From NCBI RefSeq assembly GCF_950066645.1, contig NZ_CATMFB010000005.1, positions 154,148-218,147 of the forward strand: a DNA stretch of 64,000 bases, given 5' to 3'. Every line of letters begins with the position of its first letter. Positions within the stretch are counted from its first letter, which is position 1. The position numbers were made by a program, and so were the translations under genes. Positions 55,552-63,924 of the stretch are shown here, piece after piece. The notes beneath the pieces were generated by a model, which was given only the letters and a program-made list of their open reading frames with translations, had not been told where the DNA came from and searched no databases. The DNA comes from an uncultured Thalassolituus sp. (GTDB taxonomy: Bacteria; Pseudomonadota; Gammaproteobacteria; Pseudomonadales; Oceanobacteraceae).

Positions 55552-57114
55552 ATGTTTTCACGCTCAACGACATCCACCCGGATACATACATTGCAGGTAC
55601 GGGCGCCGCAACACTTACAGAGTCAGCTTCAGCGTGACCTGGCGCTGGCAGACTGGCCCGAAACCAGCAGTGAACGCATCATTTTCATCCGGCGTCTGGA
55701 AGTCTCAGCCGACGCTGATGAAATAACGGAAAGACTGTGTGCTCTCGCCCGTCAGCACATCGAAAATCACGACTTTGGAAATAATGCAAAAAGTTTCTCA
55801 TGCCAGAGTACGATGCTCGCCGAACTCCTTCTTGATGCTGCACGTGGAGATCTTGTCCGACATTGGTACTGGCGCAAGTGGCATCAGTACCAGCACCAGC
55901 CCCGAAGTGCAGCGATACGTCAGATCTGTGAAGAATTTCCAGCCTCTGTCGGTCATGCATTATCGATACTCTGTCAACGGAATCAGGTTGCGCAGTTCAT
56001 GCAACAACTCTCGGGTGACGACTGCGTCGCTATTCTCGCCACTGTGACTGCAAGTCTGGGTTACTCCCACCCAACAGAAAGGATTATGGGAAGTGCTCAT
56101 CACCCAGTATCTCCTGAAATACTCCAGACAATTAACCGTCATATTCCACGCGCATTGGCAGAACAATGGCGCAGGCAGGTTTCGCTGCCTCAATGCAGTA
56201 TCGAACACTGCTACCTGATTGCTTTTATCCTCGCTCAGCAGTTTTTGCCGTTGATGCTGTTACAAAGCCCTGATGAAATACTTTCTGTGTTAGGCCTGAC
56301 GCTGTTACGCCCTGCCGACTTTAAAGCTGATACAAATAGACAGTTCGTCGAGTACCGCTCAAACGACAGTCGTCTGCCAGACATATCAGAACGCTCGGAA
56401 AAGCTAGCTGGTGAGGGCTTCGATGCCTCTCCTCGTTCTGTACAGAACGAACCTGGAACAGCGCCTGTGCATCCACGGGCAACCATCAGTCTGGACTCGA
56501 CACTATCCCCACCTTCTGACACCACTTATTCTGAACGGCATACCTCACACCAGCAAGCAGCAGAAGAATCAGAAAATGAGCCCTTGGCTTTGCCAGAATG
56601 GTTGAACTCCATTGATGAAATCTCCTACCCACAGTTTTTCAGTCGTCGCGCGGGCGTTTTCTTTCTGCTGAATTTTCTCAACCGCACGCCAATCCAGAAC
56701 CTGATGAGAGAGCAATGGGCTGAATTGCCCAATGGCTGGTGTTGGCTGCTGGGGCTGGCAGAACTTCTGGAGCGTCCAGAACTGTTTTGCACCGACCCTG
56801 TTTACGACTTTATCAGGGCACAGGCCGGCCTGGAGCCTTCAATGCTATCAGTTCCCTTGCCTGATCAGGGGCGACTTCTCGAAACAGGAAGAGAATTTTA
56901 CGGTGATGAACTCTGGAATTCAGATCTGTTCGAATTGCACGCAGACATCCGTGACACACCCGACCAGATCACCATAAGCGCAGCGATAGAATCCGCCAGT
57001 GTAGAGCTACGCCTCGCCGGTCTGGATCACACACCAGGCTGGCTGCCCTGGCTGGGACAGGTCGTCCGTATTAACTTTGAACCCGGGTACTCTCCGGGAC
57101 GATCACAGCCTTAA
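55552..57114 (+). CDS. eCIS-associated protein, function unknown (possible tape-measure-like N-terminus)
   Basis: This 520-aa protein starts 3 bp after the previous stop. The opening IHTLQVRAPQHLQSQLQRDL followed by SERIIFIRRLEVSAD loosely recalls the first 50 residues of Pvc14-type tape-measure proteins, which also begin with a strand, a helix and an RLEL-type strand. The next 220 residues are helical, then a low-complexity Ser/Thr/Glu linker (about 290-350) and a helical C-terminal domain with FFSRRAGVFFLLNFLNRTPI. It precedes the AAA+ gene, where pvc14 lies in PVC clusters. The assignment is tentative. Confidence 0.55.
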   Translation: MFSRSTTSTRIHTLQVRAPQHLQSQLQRDLALADWPETSSERIIFIRRLEVSADADEITERLCALARQHIENHDFGNNAKSFSCQSTMLAELLLDAARGDLVRHWYWRKWHQYQHQPRSAAIRQICEEFPASVGHALSILCQRNQVAQFMQQLSGDDCVAILATVTASLGYSHPTERIMGSAHHPVSPEILQTINRHIPRALAEQWRRQVSLPQCSIEHCYLIAFILAQQFLPLMLLQSPDEILSVLGLTLLRPADFKADTNRQFVEYRSNDSRLPDISERSEKLAGEGFDASPRSVQNEPGTAPVHPRATISLDSTLSPPSDTTYSERHTSHQQAAEESENEPLALPEWLNSIDEISYPQFFSRRAGVFFLLNFLNRTPIQNLMREQWAELPNGWCWLLGLAELLERPELFCTDPVYDFIRAQAGLEPSMLSVPLPDQGRLLETGREFYGDELWNSDLFELHADIRDTPDQITISAAIESASVELRLAGLDHTPGWLPWLGQVVRINFEPGYSPGRSQP

Positions 57115-57127
57115 CAGGGGGAGTGCC

Positions 57128-59050
57128 ATGAACGATCTCGCCTTCATTAAAGCCCGGACTCCGGCCTTTCCCGAACTGAGAGAATGGGCGCTGACAGGTT
57201 TTGAACTGTATCTGAAGTTGCTCGATCCGGAAGACTCATCAGATACTTCGTCATTCAGGGAGTGGTATTCCAAAATATCAGACCAGGAATCAGAAGGCCC
57301 CGCTGCAAACCTGATACGCACTCAGAAATACTCTGCCCCTGAGATTTTTATTCTTTTTCTTGCAGGTCTGGCAGAAAGCGACGCGGCAGTTTCATTTCAG
57401 CTCGCGGAATTACATCAGCCTGGACATACGGGATACCTTAGCGTCCATCTGGCAACGGATATTGCTCAGGCTCTGTTCCCCGAGAGCGCGTACTGGGATG
57501 CGTTAGATATTGAAAGCAGTGAGCTTATCGAACAGGAAATCCTCACGCTTGAGGGAGAAGGCCCACTGCCCTTGCAATCATTAAAGATAAACAGAAATTT
57601 CTGGAGCCTGTTAAGGGGCTCGGAACGCGCCTGGCCTGGATGTCGCTTTATTAATTCTGGTCAACGTGACCTGTTACCCGACAGCGTAAAGACCGCCCTT
57701 CCCCGGCTGTCATCTGATCTGAACGATCATCAGAGTATTATCCTGCGCGGACAACTCAACAGCGGTCGCAGCATCCTGGCTGCCGAAATTGCAAAACTGT
57801 TGGGACTCAAAGCCATCGAGGCCAGCAGCAAGCAATGGAATGAAGACCCTTCTTTCAGAATAGCCAGCGAACTGGCCGAGTGGGTAGTTGTGACGTCTGC
57901 TGCACCTTCGCCCGGTGAAAGTACGTTGATACGCCCTCCTGAGGGAGATCAGAAGCTGATTGTGATTACCGGGGAATACGCCAGTATTTCTGGAACCCGA
58001 GGCGTAGACGTTCACATATCCGTACCAGCGCAGGACCAGCGCTTACGTCTTTGGCAACAGGGTCTGAAGGACACCGAGATCGCCAGAGACATGGCAGCAC
58101 ATGCACGCCTCAGTGGACCGACAATCCGCGAACTCGCCAAAAAGCTTGCTGAACAATATACACACTGTGAAGAGACCAATTATCGCGACATCATCAGGAG
58201 TTTACGTAATCACGTGTCCACCGGCTCGATGTCGCAACTCGGACACTTGATTACCCGCTCTGTGCCAGAAGGAGCCGTCGTATTTCCTCCTCTGATCACG
58301 TCACAGATTCATGAGCTGATTCATCGCGCCAGAAACCGGGAATCTCTGTGGTCTTCTCTGGGGTCCAGTATGAAAGCGACCGAAAACACAGGTGTAAGAG
58401 CATTATTCGTGGGTGACAGTGGTACCGGCAAAACACTCGCCGCCAGTTACATAGCCAGTCAGTTGGCTGCACCGCTATACCGGGTCGACCTGGGAGCAGT
58501 GATGAACAAATATATTGGTGAGAGTGAAAAGAACCTCGGCCGCCTGCTCGATGAAGCCGCAGCTGCAGACTGCGTTCTGCTGTTTGACGAAGCAGACTCT
58601 GTCTTCGGGACGCGAACTGATCCCCGTAGCAGTGGCGAACGCTTCGCAAATAATCTGACAAATTATCTGCTGTCCAGAATTGAAAGCCATCCGGGCATTG
58701 TCATCCTCACCACGAACCATAAAGACCGGATCGATCCTGCTTTCAACCGCAGGCTCGAAATTATCATCGACTTCCCCCTGCCTGGATTTAACGAACGCCT
58801 GGCCTTGTGGAAAAGCCACCTGGGCGACCGTTCGCCCGACGACAACATTTTGCGAAGCCTTGCCAGCCACACTGATCTTGCGGGTGGACAGATTCGTAAT
58901 GCCGTCCTTACCGCCGCCGCACATCAGGCAGGTCAAACTGAGGCCATTTCTGCAGCTGTACTGATTACGGCCATCAGTCGTGAATACCAGAAGCTTGGGC
59001 GCAGTCTGCCAGCCGCACTACAGAACCTCGGAGGCGAGCATGGAATCTAA
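57128..59050 (+). CDS. eCIS AAA+ ATPase, Pvc15-like
   Basis: I choose the ATG at 57128 (MNDLAFIKARTPAF), behind GGGGAG, giving 640 aa. The C-terminal AAA+ module has Walker A GDSGTGKT (residues 429-436), Walker B LLFDEAD with D487-E488, sensor ILTTNHKDR and arginine-finger FNRRLEI. A second, N-terminal P-loop-like motif GQLNSGRS (208-215) has arginine for the catalytic lysine, so that module is probably a non-hydrolysing remnant. Pvc15 ATPases are needed for cargo loading or assembly. It overlaps the DUF4157 gene by 11 bp, which fits a loading role for that protein. Confidence 0.92.
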   Translation: MNDLAFIKARTPAFPELREWALTGFELYLKLLDPEDSSDTSSFREWYSKISDQESEGPAANLIRTQKYSAPEIFILFLAGLAESDAAVSFQLAELHQPGHTGYLSVHLATDIAQALFPESAYWDALDIESSELIEQEILTLEGEGPLPLQSLKINRNFWSLLRGSERAWPGCRFINSGQRDLLPDSVKTALPRLSSDLNDHQSIILRGQLNSGRSILAAEIAKLLGLKAIEASSKQWNEDPSFRIASELAEWVVVTSAAPSPGESTLIRPPEGDQKLIVITGEYASISGTRGVDVHISVPAQDQRLRLWQQGLKDTEIARDMAAHARLSGPTIRELAKKLAEQYTHCEETNYRDIIRSLRNHVSTGSMSQLGHLITRSVPEGAVVFPPLITSQIHELIHRARNRESLWSSLGSSMKATENTGVRALFVGDSGTGKTLAASYIASQLAAPLYRVDLGAVMNKYIGESEKNLGRLLDEAAAADCVLLFDEADSVFGTRTDPRSSGERFANNLTNYLLSRIESHPGIVILTTNHKDRIDPAFNRRLEIIIDFPLPGFNERLALWKSHLGDRSPDDNILRSLASHTDLAGGQIRNAVLTAAAHQAGQTEAISAAVLITAISREYQKLGRSLPAALQNLGGEHGI

Positions 59051-62000
59051 AGCGCTTAAGAAGCCCTCAAAAGCGACCGGAGCAACTCCTGCTCGCCGGA
59101 AGTCTTCAGATAAGGCCAGGAAGCCTGCTTATCTGCAAAAGAAGTTACAAAAAAAGATGCAGGTTAGCGATCCCGGCGACAGTGAAGAAAAAGAGGCGGA
59201 TCGCGTCGCCGCTGATGTAAAACGTAATATTTCATCCGGAAATAACCAGATTGCCACAGCTGCTCGCAGCGTTGGTAGTACGGGGGCAGGAATTAAACGG
59301 GCTGGGGAAGAAGAGGCTCAGGCTAAGCTCTATCGTCAGGAAGAAGAGGAAGCCGTTCAGACAAAACTCTTCAGAGCTGAGGAGGAAGAAGCGCAGACTA
59401 AACTTTATCGTCAGGAAGAAGAGGAAGCCATCCAGACAAAACTCTTCAGAGCTGAGGAAGAAGAAGCACAGACAAAACTTTATCGGCAGGAAGAAGAGGA
59501 AGCCGTTCAGACAAAACTCTTCAGGGCTGAAGAGGAAGAAGCGCAGACCAAACTTTACCGCCAGGAAGAAGAGGAAGCCGTTCAGACAAAAGCCTGGAGA
59601 AGTGAAGCCAAACAGGAAAGTGAAAATAATGAGTCTGAGCTTGATGCCGTCGAAGCCCGGATTGCACAGACCCGAGGAAATGGTCAGCAGCTCCCCGAGA
59701 AAATTCGCAACCAGATGGAACAACAGTTTGGCAGAGACTTCTCAGGGGTTGTCATTCACTCGGATATGCAGGCAGATGAGCTTTGCAAAGAACTGAATGC
59801 CCGCGCATTTGCTATTGGCAATGATATTTATTTTGCTAATGGTGAATTTAATCCTGACTCAGAGCGCGGACAGGAACTGATCGCCCACGAACTCACCCAC
59901 GTCGTCCAACAGGGGAAGTCTGTAACGCGGAAGATCTACAGAAATTCCCAGAGCACTGGAAATCGGCAGTCCACAGGTAACCAATATACTGTAAGTGCAG
60001 GAACCTTTGCTGGAGCGGTCATTGATCAAACCCCCGGAGCTAAGAAACTCAGTATTCCCAAGTTGAATGTCCCCGCACTGAAGAACAGAAACAGCAGCTT
60101 GTTCGGAACAACGGTTAATATAAGAAAGGGACGGCGCCCACGAACTACCCAAACGACAAAATTCCGAGAAGCGGTAGCTACATCTGCAACCTCCAGGTTA
60201 AATACAATGACCACCCAGGCCAGTCAAGCTGGAGCCGCCGAAACTGATCAGGCGACAGGTGAGACCTTTTATTTCTTTAAGCATTCAGATAATTCTCAGA
60301 TGCTTCTATTCGGAAAACCAGAAGATATTAAAACGCGACTTGAAATACCCATATGGGATGATTCAGGACAAGGCACCAATTTTCAGGTCGACCATATTCT
60401 TGAGATGCAGCTAAATGGTGAGGACGATAAGGATAATTACGAACTTCTCGAAGGTGACGCCAATATGGGAGCAGGCAGAGCCATTGCAGCTGAAATCCGG
60501 GAAAAGATCAAAGGCACACTGGGAGCTCTAACGACAGAGTACCCGAACGCTTCTCTACCGACAGAATCCAATTGGAGCAAAGTTAAGCGATCGCATCAGG
60601 TTAGTTTTGGGGGACTTGATTGGACTCTTCCCCATGATGGCTCGGCAAATGGTAGTCGATACTGGTCACTGTCTGATATTACCACTGGCAAGCATGTTCA
60701 AAAATTACAACCTATGACCCAGGCTGAGCGCCAACAGGTAGGCGCAGGAGGGCCCCCTATTATTTATCCATCGGAACAGGGAGGAACCCCGCTTCCAGAT
60801 ATAAGCACCCCAAAAGATAACTGGATCCCAAGAGTTGACCTGATTAATTGGGCACCCCTGCAAACTGTCACGAATGGTAATCTGGGCACACTGACGATCA
60901 GTGCGTTCAAAGCAAAGACAGCAGCGAACCGGCAAGTTGGTACACCACCTGATTATCCAAATCAGGACTGGAACGTGAAGAAGCTACCTGGCATGAATGC
61001 CGGGTACATTGAGTCGAGCAGTTACACCCGCGGAATACGCAATAGCCTCCGTCTTCCAGGCATGAGCCCGATAGAGCTGGACTCTCTTACTCTGTCATCG
61101 GCTGGCTTCGAGGCCGACGGACGCGTCCTGCCAACGGTCCCATTGATAAGTCAGGCAGATGTCCGAATTCGAATCAGCGGGACTGAAGTTCAGGTGTACA
61201 AAACATTTTCTCTGGAAGAATTAAACGTACCTTCACCCTTTACTGTAGACAACTGTGACCTGACGGTATTCTTCAGCACGGAGCGAGGCCTTGGAATAGA
61301 AGGACGCGCTGATTTTTCTGTAGATAAAGTTGGTAGCGGCTATCTGGGAGCTGCAGCCAGTACTCAGGGGGGATTTGCTTTAGAGGGTGGATTTGATTTC
61401 GACAGCAAGCTGTTTGACCGGGCAAGTATTGAACTCTGGTACAAGGAAGATCAACTGGGAGGCCGGGGTGAAATTGGTATAGATAACCCAGGAAAAATCA
61501 AAGGTATACGGGCAGCAAATCTATCTATGGAATATAAAGAGGGAGATTTCTCTGCAGAAGGCACTGTCGACCCTGATATTCCCGGAGTCCAGCAGGCCGG
61601 GCTGACAGTCGATTACTCTGAAGAAGAAGGCCTGACCATAGGTGGTAGCCTGCAACTTTCAGCAAACCCTGCCATCCGTTCCGGCTCCATCGAAGTTAAA
61701 GTGAATAAACAGGGAGAGGAATGGAAAGTCAGTGGTGAAGGTACGGCGCAGCCGGCAATTCCCGGCATCGATTCCGAACTGACCGTTGGTTACGAAGACG
61801 GCGGCTTTAAAGCAGAGTTCAGCGGCGCTTTTCAGCGTGGCATGCTGTCCGGGCGTGTCATGGTGGGAATAAGCAACCGTGCCGTCGGTGAAGATGGCCA
61901 ACCCTCAGGAGATCCCCTTCCCGGTGGTGAATTACTGGTGTACGGCTCAGGATCTGCGACGATACAGATTGCCCCCTGGCTGCAGGGAACCGCGGGTGTC

Positions 62001-62708
62001 CGTTTCGATCCTGATGGTGAAGTCACTGTGTCTGGTGAGATTGGCATTCCCGACGAACTGGAAATTTTTGCACGAAAAGAAATTAATAAATCCATATTCA
62101 GCATCGCCGTTCAGGCACCCATCATTCCTGGAATCGTTGCCGAAGTTGGCGGTGGCCTGAGTGCAACGGCCGGCATTGGCCCTGGTGTTATCGACGAATT
62201 GCGTATCGGAATTGAATACAACCCCGCACGCGAAGAAGACACCAAAGTCACAGGTGACGCACATCTTAAAGTGCCTGCTGATGCGGGGCTGCGCCTGTCA
62301 GTGAGAGCAGGTATCGGACTGGGCATCACAGGTGCGAGTGCCACAGGGGGCCTCGATATCGGTGGCACACTCGGAATTTCCGGAGCGGCAGAAGCCGGGG
62401 TACACATTGACTGGACTCCCGCCACCGGACTGGACCTGACAGCCAATCTCTCAGTCTATGCGCAACCGAGTTTTACCTTTGATATTGGCGGTTATGTCAG
62501 TGTCCGGGTATTTGGTTTCAGCGTATATGATGATCGCTTCCAGTTTGCGTCCTATACCTTCGGCTCTGATTATCGTTTCGGAATTAAAATGCCCGTTCAC
62601 TACCACGAAGGCGAGCCTTTCGATATTTCGACCGATGATATTGAATTCGAAGTACCCGACATCAACACCAATGACCTGCTTAAAGGTCTGATATCAAGGA
62701 TTACCTGA
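59040..62708 (+). CDS. DUF4157 eCIS effector-like protein with HNH-type signature and beta-rich C-terminus
   Basis: I choose the ATG at 59040 (MESKALKKPSK), giving 1222 aa; the longer frame lies within the ATPase gene. The N-terminal 45 residues are Lys-rich. VSDPGDSEEKEADRVA opens the eCIS-core DUF4157 region. Four 25-residue charged repeats follow (90-189). The DUF4157 body then ends in the metalloprotease-like HELTHVVQQ (H283-E284-H287). At about 448-490, FQVDHILEMQLNG with NYELLEGDANMGAG resembles an HNH-type nuclease core (D451-H452). From about 700 to the end, Gly-rich beta repeats resemble a beta-solenoid or barrel. It is the most likely cargo toxin, or a large structural partner of cargo. 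Confidence 0.82.
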   Translation: MESKALKKPSKATGATPARRKSSDKARKPAYLQKKLQKKMQVSDPGDSEEKEADRVAADVKRNISSGNNQIATAARSVGSTGAGIKRAGEEEAQAKLYRQEEEEAVQTKLFRAEEEEAQTKLYRQEEEEAIQTKLFRAEEEEAQTKLYRQEEEEAVQTKLFRAEEEEAQTKLYRQEEEEAVQTKAWRSEAKQESENNESELDAVEARIAQTRGNGQQLPEKIRNQMEQQFGRDFSGVVIHSDMQADELCKELNARAFAIGNDIYFANGEFNPDSERGQELIAHELTHVVQQGKSVTRKIYRNSQSTGNRQSTGNQYTVSAGTFAGAVIDQTPGAKKLSIPKLNVPALKNRNSSLFGTTVNIRKGRRPRTTQTTKFREAVATSATSRLNTMTTQASQAGAAETDQATGETFYFFKHSDNSQMLLFGKPEDIKTRLEIPIWDDSGQGTNFQVDHILEMQLNGEDDKDNYELLEGDANMGAGRAIAAEIREKIKGTLGALTTEYPNASLPTESNWSKVKRSHQVSFGGLDWTLPHDGSANGSRYWSLSDITTGKHVQKLQPMTQAERQQVGAGGPPIIYPSEQGGTPLPDISTPKDNWIPRVDLINWAPLQTVTNGNLGTLTISAFKAKTAANRQVGTPPDYPNQDWNVKKLPGMNAGYIESSSYTRGIRNSLRLPGMSPIELDSLTLSSAGFEADGRVLPTVPLISQADVRIRISGTEVQVYKTFSLEELNVPSPFTVDNCDLTVFFSTERGLGIEGRADFSVDKVGSGYLGAAASTQGGFALEGGFDFDSKLFDRASIELWYKEDQLGGRGEIGIDNPGKIKGIRAANLSMEYKEGDFSAEGTVDPDIPGVQQAGLTVDYSEEEGLTIGGSLQLSANPAIRSGSIEVKVNKQGEEWKVSGEGTAQPAIPGIDSELTVGYEDGGFKAEFSGAFQRGMLSGRVMVGISNRAVGEDGQPSGDPLPGGELLVYGSGSATIQIAPWLQGTAGVRFDPDGEVTVSGEIGIPDELEIFARKEINKSIFSIAVQAPIIPGIVAEVGGGLSATAGIGPGVIDELRIGIEYNPAREEDTKVTGDAHLKVPADAGLRLSVRAGIGLGITGASATGGLDIGGTLGISGAAEAGVHIDWTPATGLDLTANLSVYAQPSFTFDIGGYVSVRVFGFSVYDDRFQFASYTFGSDYRFGIKMPVHYHEGEPFDISTDDIEFEVPDINTNDLLKGLISRIT
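59307..59606 (+). repeat. Four tandem 75-bp coding repeats in the DUF4157 gene
   Basis: The unit encodes EEEAQTKLYRQ joined to EEEEAVQTKLFRAE, 25 residues made of two similar halves, repeated four times with few changes. The last copy ends AWRSE. The high DNA identity between copies means copy number could vary between strains by slippage or recombination. Confidence 0.95.
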
Positions 62709-62710
62709 CC

Positions 62711-63682
62711 ATGACCTCTGAACTACTTCATGAAGGCGTTTCTGCGTTGTCGCAGGGTAAAACAGGGCACGCTGAACAGTGCTTTCGCGGCGTTCTTGAT
62801 CAGGACCCGGACAATGCCAGTGCCCACAATAACCTTGGATTTCTGTTTGCGCAGCAGGAGAACTGGCCTACCGCATTAATACATCTGCGCTCTGCCCTCT
62901 CCATTAATCCGCAGTCTTCAATGACTCACTGCAACCTTGGGCAGGTGCTGATCGCTACAGGGGACGTAAACGAAGGGATGCAGCACATCGATGAGGCGGT
63001 AAAACTGGACCCGGCAAACGCCATTGCCTGGGACACCCTCGCGCGCTTCCGGGTACTGGCCGGTGATTACACCACAGCGGAGTATGCCGCGCAGAGAGCG
63101 GTCAGCCTCGCACCGGGCCACAGTGCCTTCTATGTCCGCCTTGGAATCGCTCAGGCCGCTCAGAAACGCTTTGAAGAAGCGCAACGCCAGTATCGCATGG
63201 CAATACAACTGGACGCCTCCCAGAGCGAAGCCTGGGCACAGTCGGGTATTGCCTCATTTCTGATGAATAATCTGGGCGATGCACGAAGCGCTCTCAACCG
63301 GGCGATAACCCTCAATCCGACGGATACCAATGCCAGACGCCACCTCGCACTTGTTGACCTCTCTGAGGGGGATACAGCACAGGCTATAGAGCACTTTTCG
63401 GCGATTCTGAGGCTGAGTCCGGAAGACGATGCCTGCAAGCTCGAGCTGGCGGTGGTAATGATTTCGCTGAAACGAAACTCCGAGGCGCGGACACTGCTCG
63501 ATGATGTCTCGCCAGAATACAGGCAAGTACCAAGATACCGATACTACGATGCCATTCTGCTGCGACGGGAGCACCGTGATGACTGCGCGTTCGGTATACT
63601 CAACAAGCTGTCTCAGACAGACAATGACTACCAGGCTCGCGCCGGGAAACTACTGGAAGAAATCAGGCAGGTTCATCACTGA
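62711..63682 (+). CDS. TPR-repeat protein at the end of the eCIS operon
   Basis: This 323-aa protein consists of tandem TPR units, for example GKTGHAEQCFRGVLDQDPDN followed by ASAHNNLGFLF, and similar 34-residue repeats to the end. It has no signal peptide, so it acts in the cytoplasm as a protein-binding scaffold. It lies 2 bp after the DUF4157 gene and is followed by a terminator, so it belongs to the eCIS unit. A chaperone or loading role for the upstream cargo is a reasonable inference, unproven. Confidence 0.9.
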   Translation: MTSELLHEGVSALSQGKTGHAEQCFRGVLDQDPDNASAHNNLGFLFAQQENWPTALIHLRSALSINPQSSMTHCNLGQVLIATGDVNEGMQHIDEAVKLDPANAIAWDTLARFRVLAGDYTTAEYAAQRAVSLAPGHSAFYVRLGIAQAAQKRFEEAQRQYRMAIQLDASQSEAWAQSGIASFLMNNLGDARSALNRAITLNPTDTNARRHLALVDLSEGDTAQAIEHFSAILRLSPEDDACKLELAVVMISLKRNSEARTLLDDVSPEYRQVPRYRYYDAILLRREHRDDCAFGILNKLSQTDNDYQARAGKLLEEIRQVHH

Positions 63683-63724
63683 TGAAGAGCGCGTGGAGAT
63701 GTAGCGCCTGTCTGAGGAGCAAAA

Positions 63725-63754
63725 AAAAAGCTGAAGATTTCTCTTCAGCTTTTT
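63725..63754. terminator. Bidirectional terminator at the right end of the eCIS locus
   Basis: AAAGCTGAAGA pairs with TCTTCAGCTTT across a TTTC loop, with a 9-nt A-run on the left and a T-run on the right. It can stop both the eCIS transcript and the oppositely oriented tRNA-Lys transcript. Confidence 0.93.
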
Positions 63755-63763
63755 CGGAATAAG

Positions 63764-63839
63764 TGGTGGGTCGTGCTGGACTCGAACCAGCGACCAATTG
63801 GTTAAAAGCCAACTGCTCTACCAACTGAGCTAACGACCC
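63764..63839 (-). tRNA. tRNA-Lys (TTT), copy 1
   Basis: On the minus strand the 76-nt gene begins GGGTCGTTAGCTCAG, has anticodon TTT in loop CTTTTAA, T-loop GGTTCGAGTC and encoded CCA. It is identical to the copy at 63925-64000. Its 3' end faces the eCIS locus. Confidence 0.97.
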
Positions 63840-63924
63840 CCAGTTGCTGTGCATTCTAAAGAATACTTTGAAAATGTCAACAAATTCAGCAACTTAAGTC
63901 CTTATGCCACTTAACGTGTGGAAG

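Noticed and set aside
59307..59606. CRISPR-like array
   Set aside because: The 75-bp repeats are contiguous, without spacers, and stay in the reading frame of the DUF4157 protein.
33401..63754. Prophage
   Set aside because: There is no integrase, terminase, portal, capsid, holin or endolysin gene. The tail-like genes carry eCIS-specific parts (DUF4255 cap, Pvc15 ATPase, DUF4157 cargo).
33401..63754. Type VI secretion system
   Set aside because: No TssJ/L/M membrane complex and no ClpV with N-domain are present. The sheath is one long protein, not a TssB/TssC pair.
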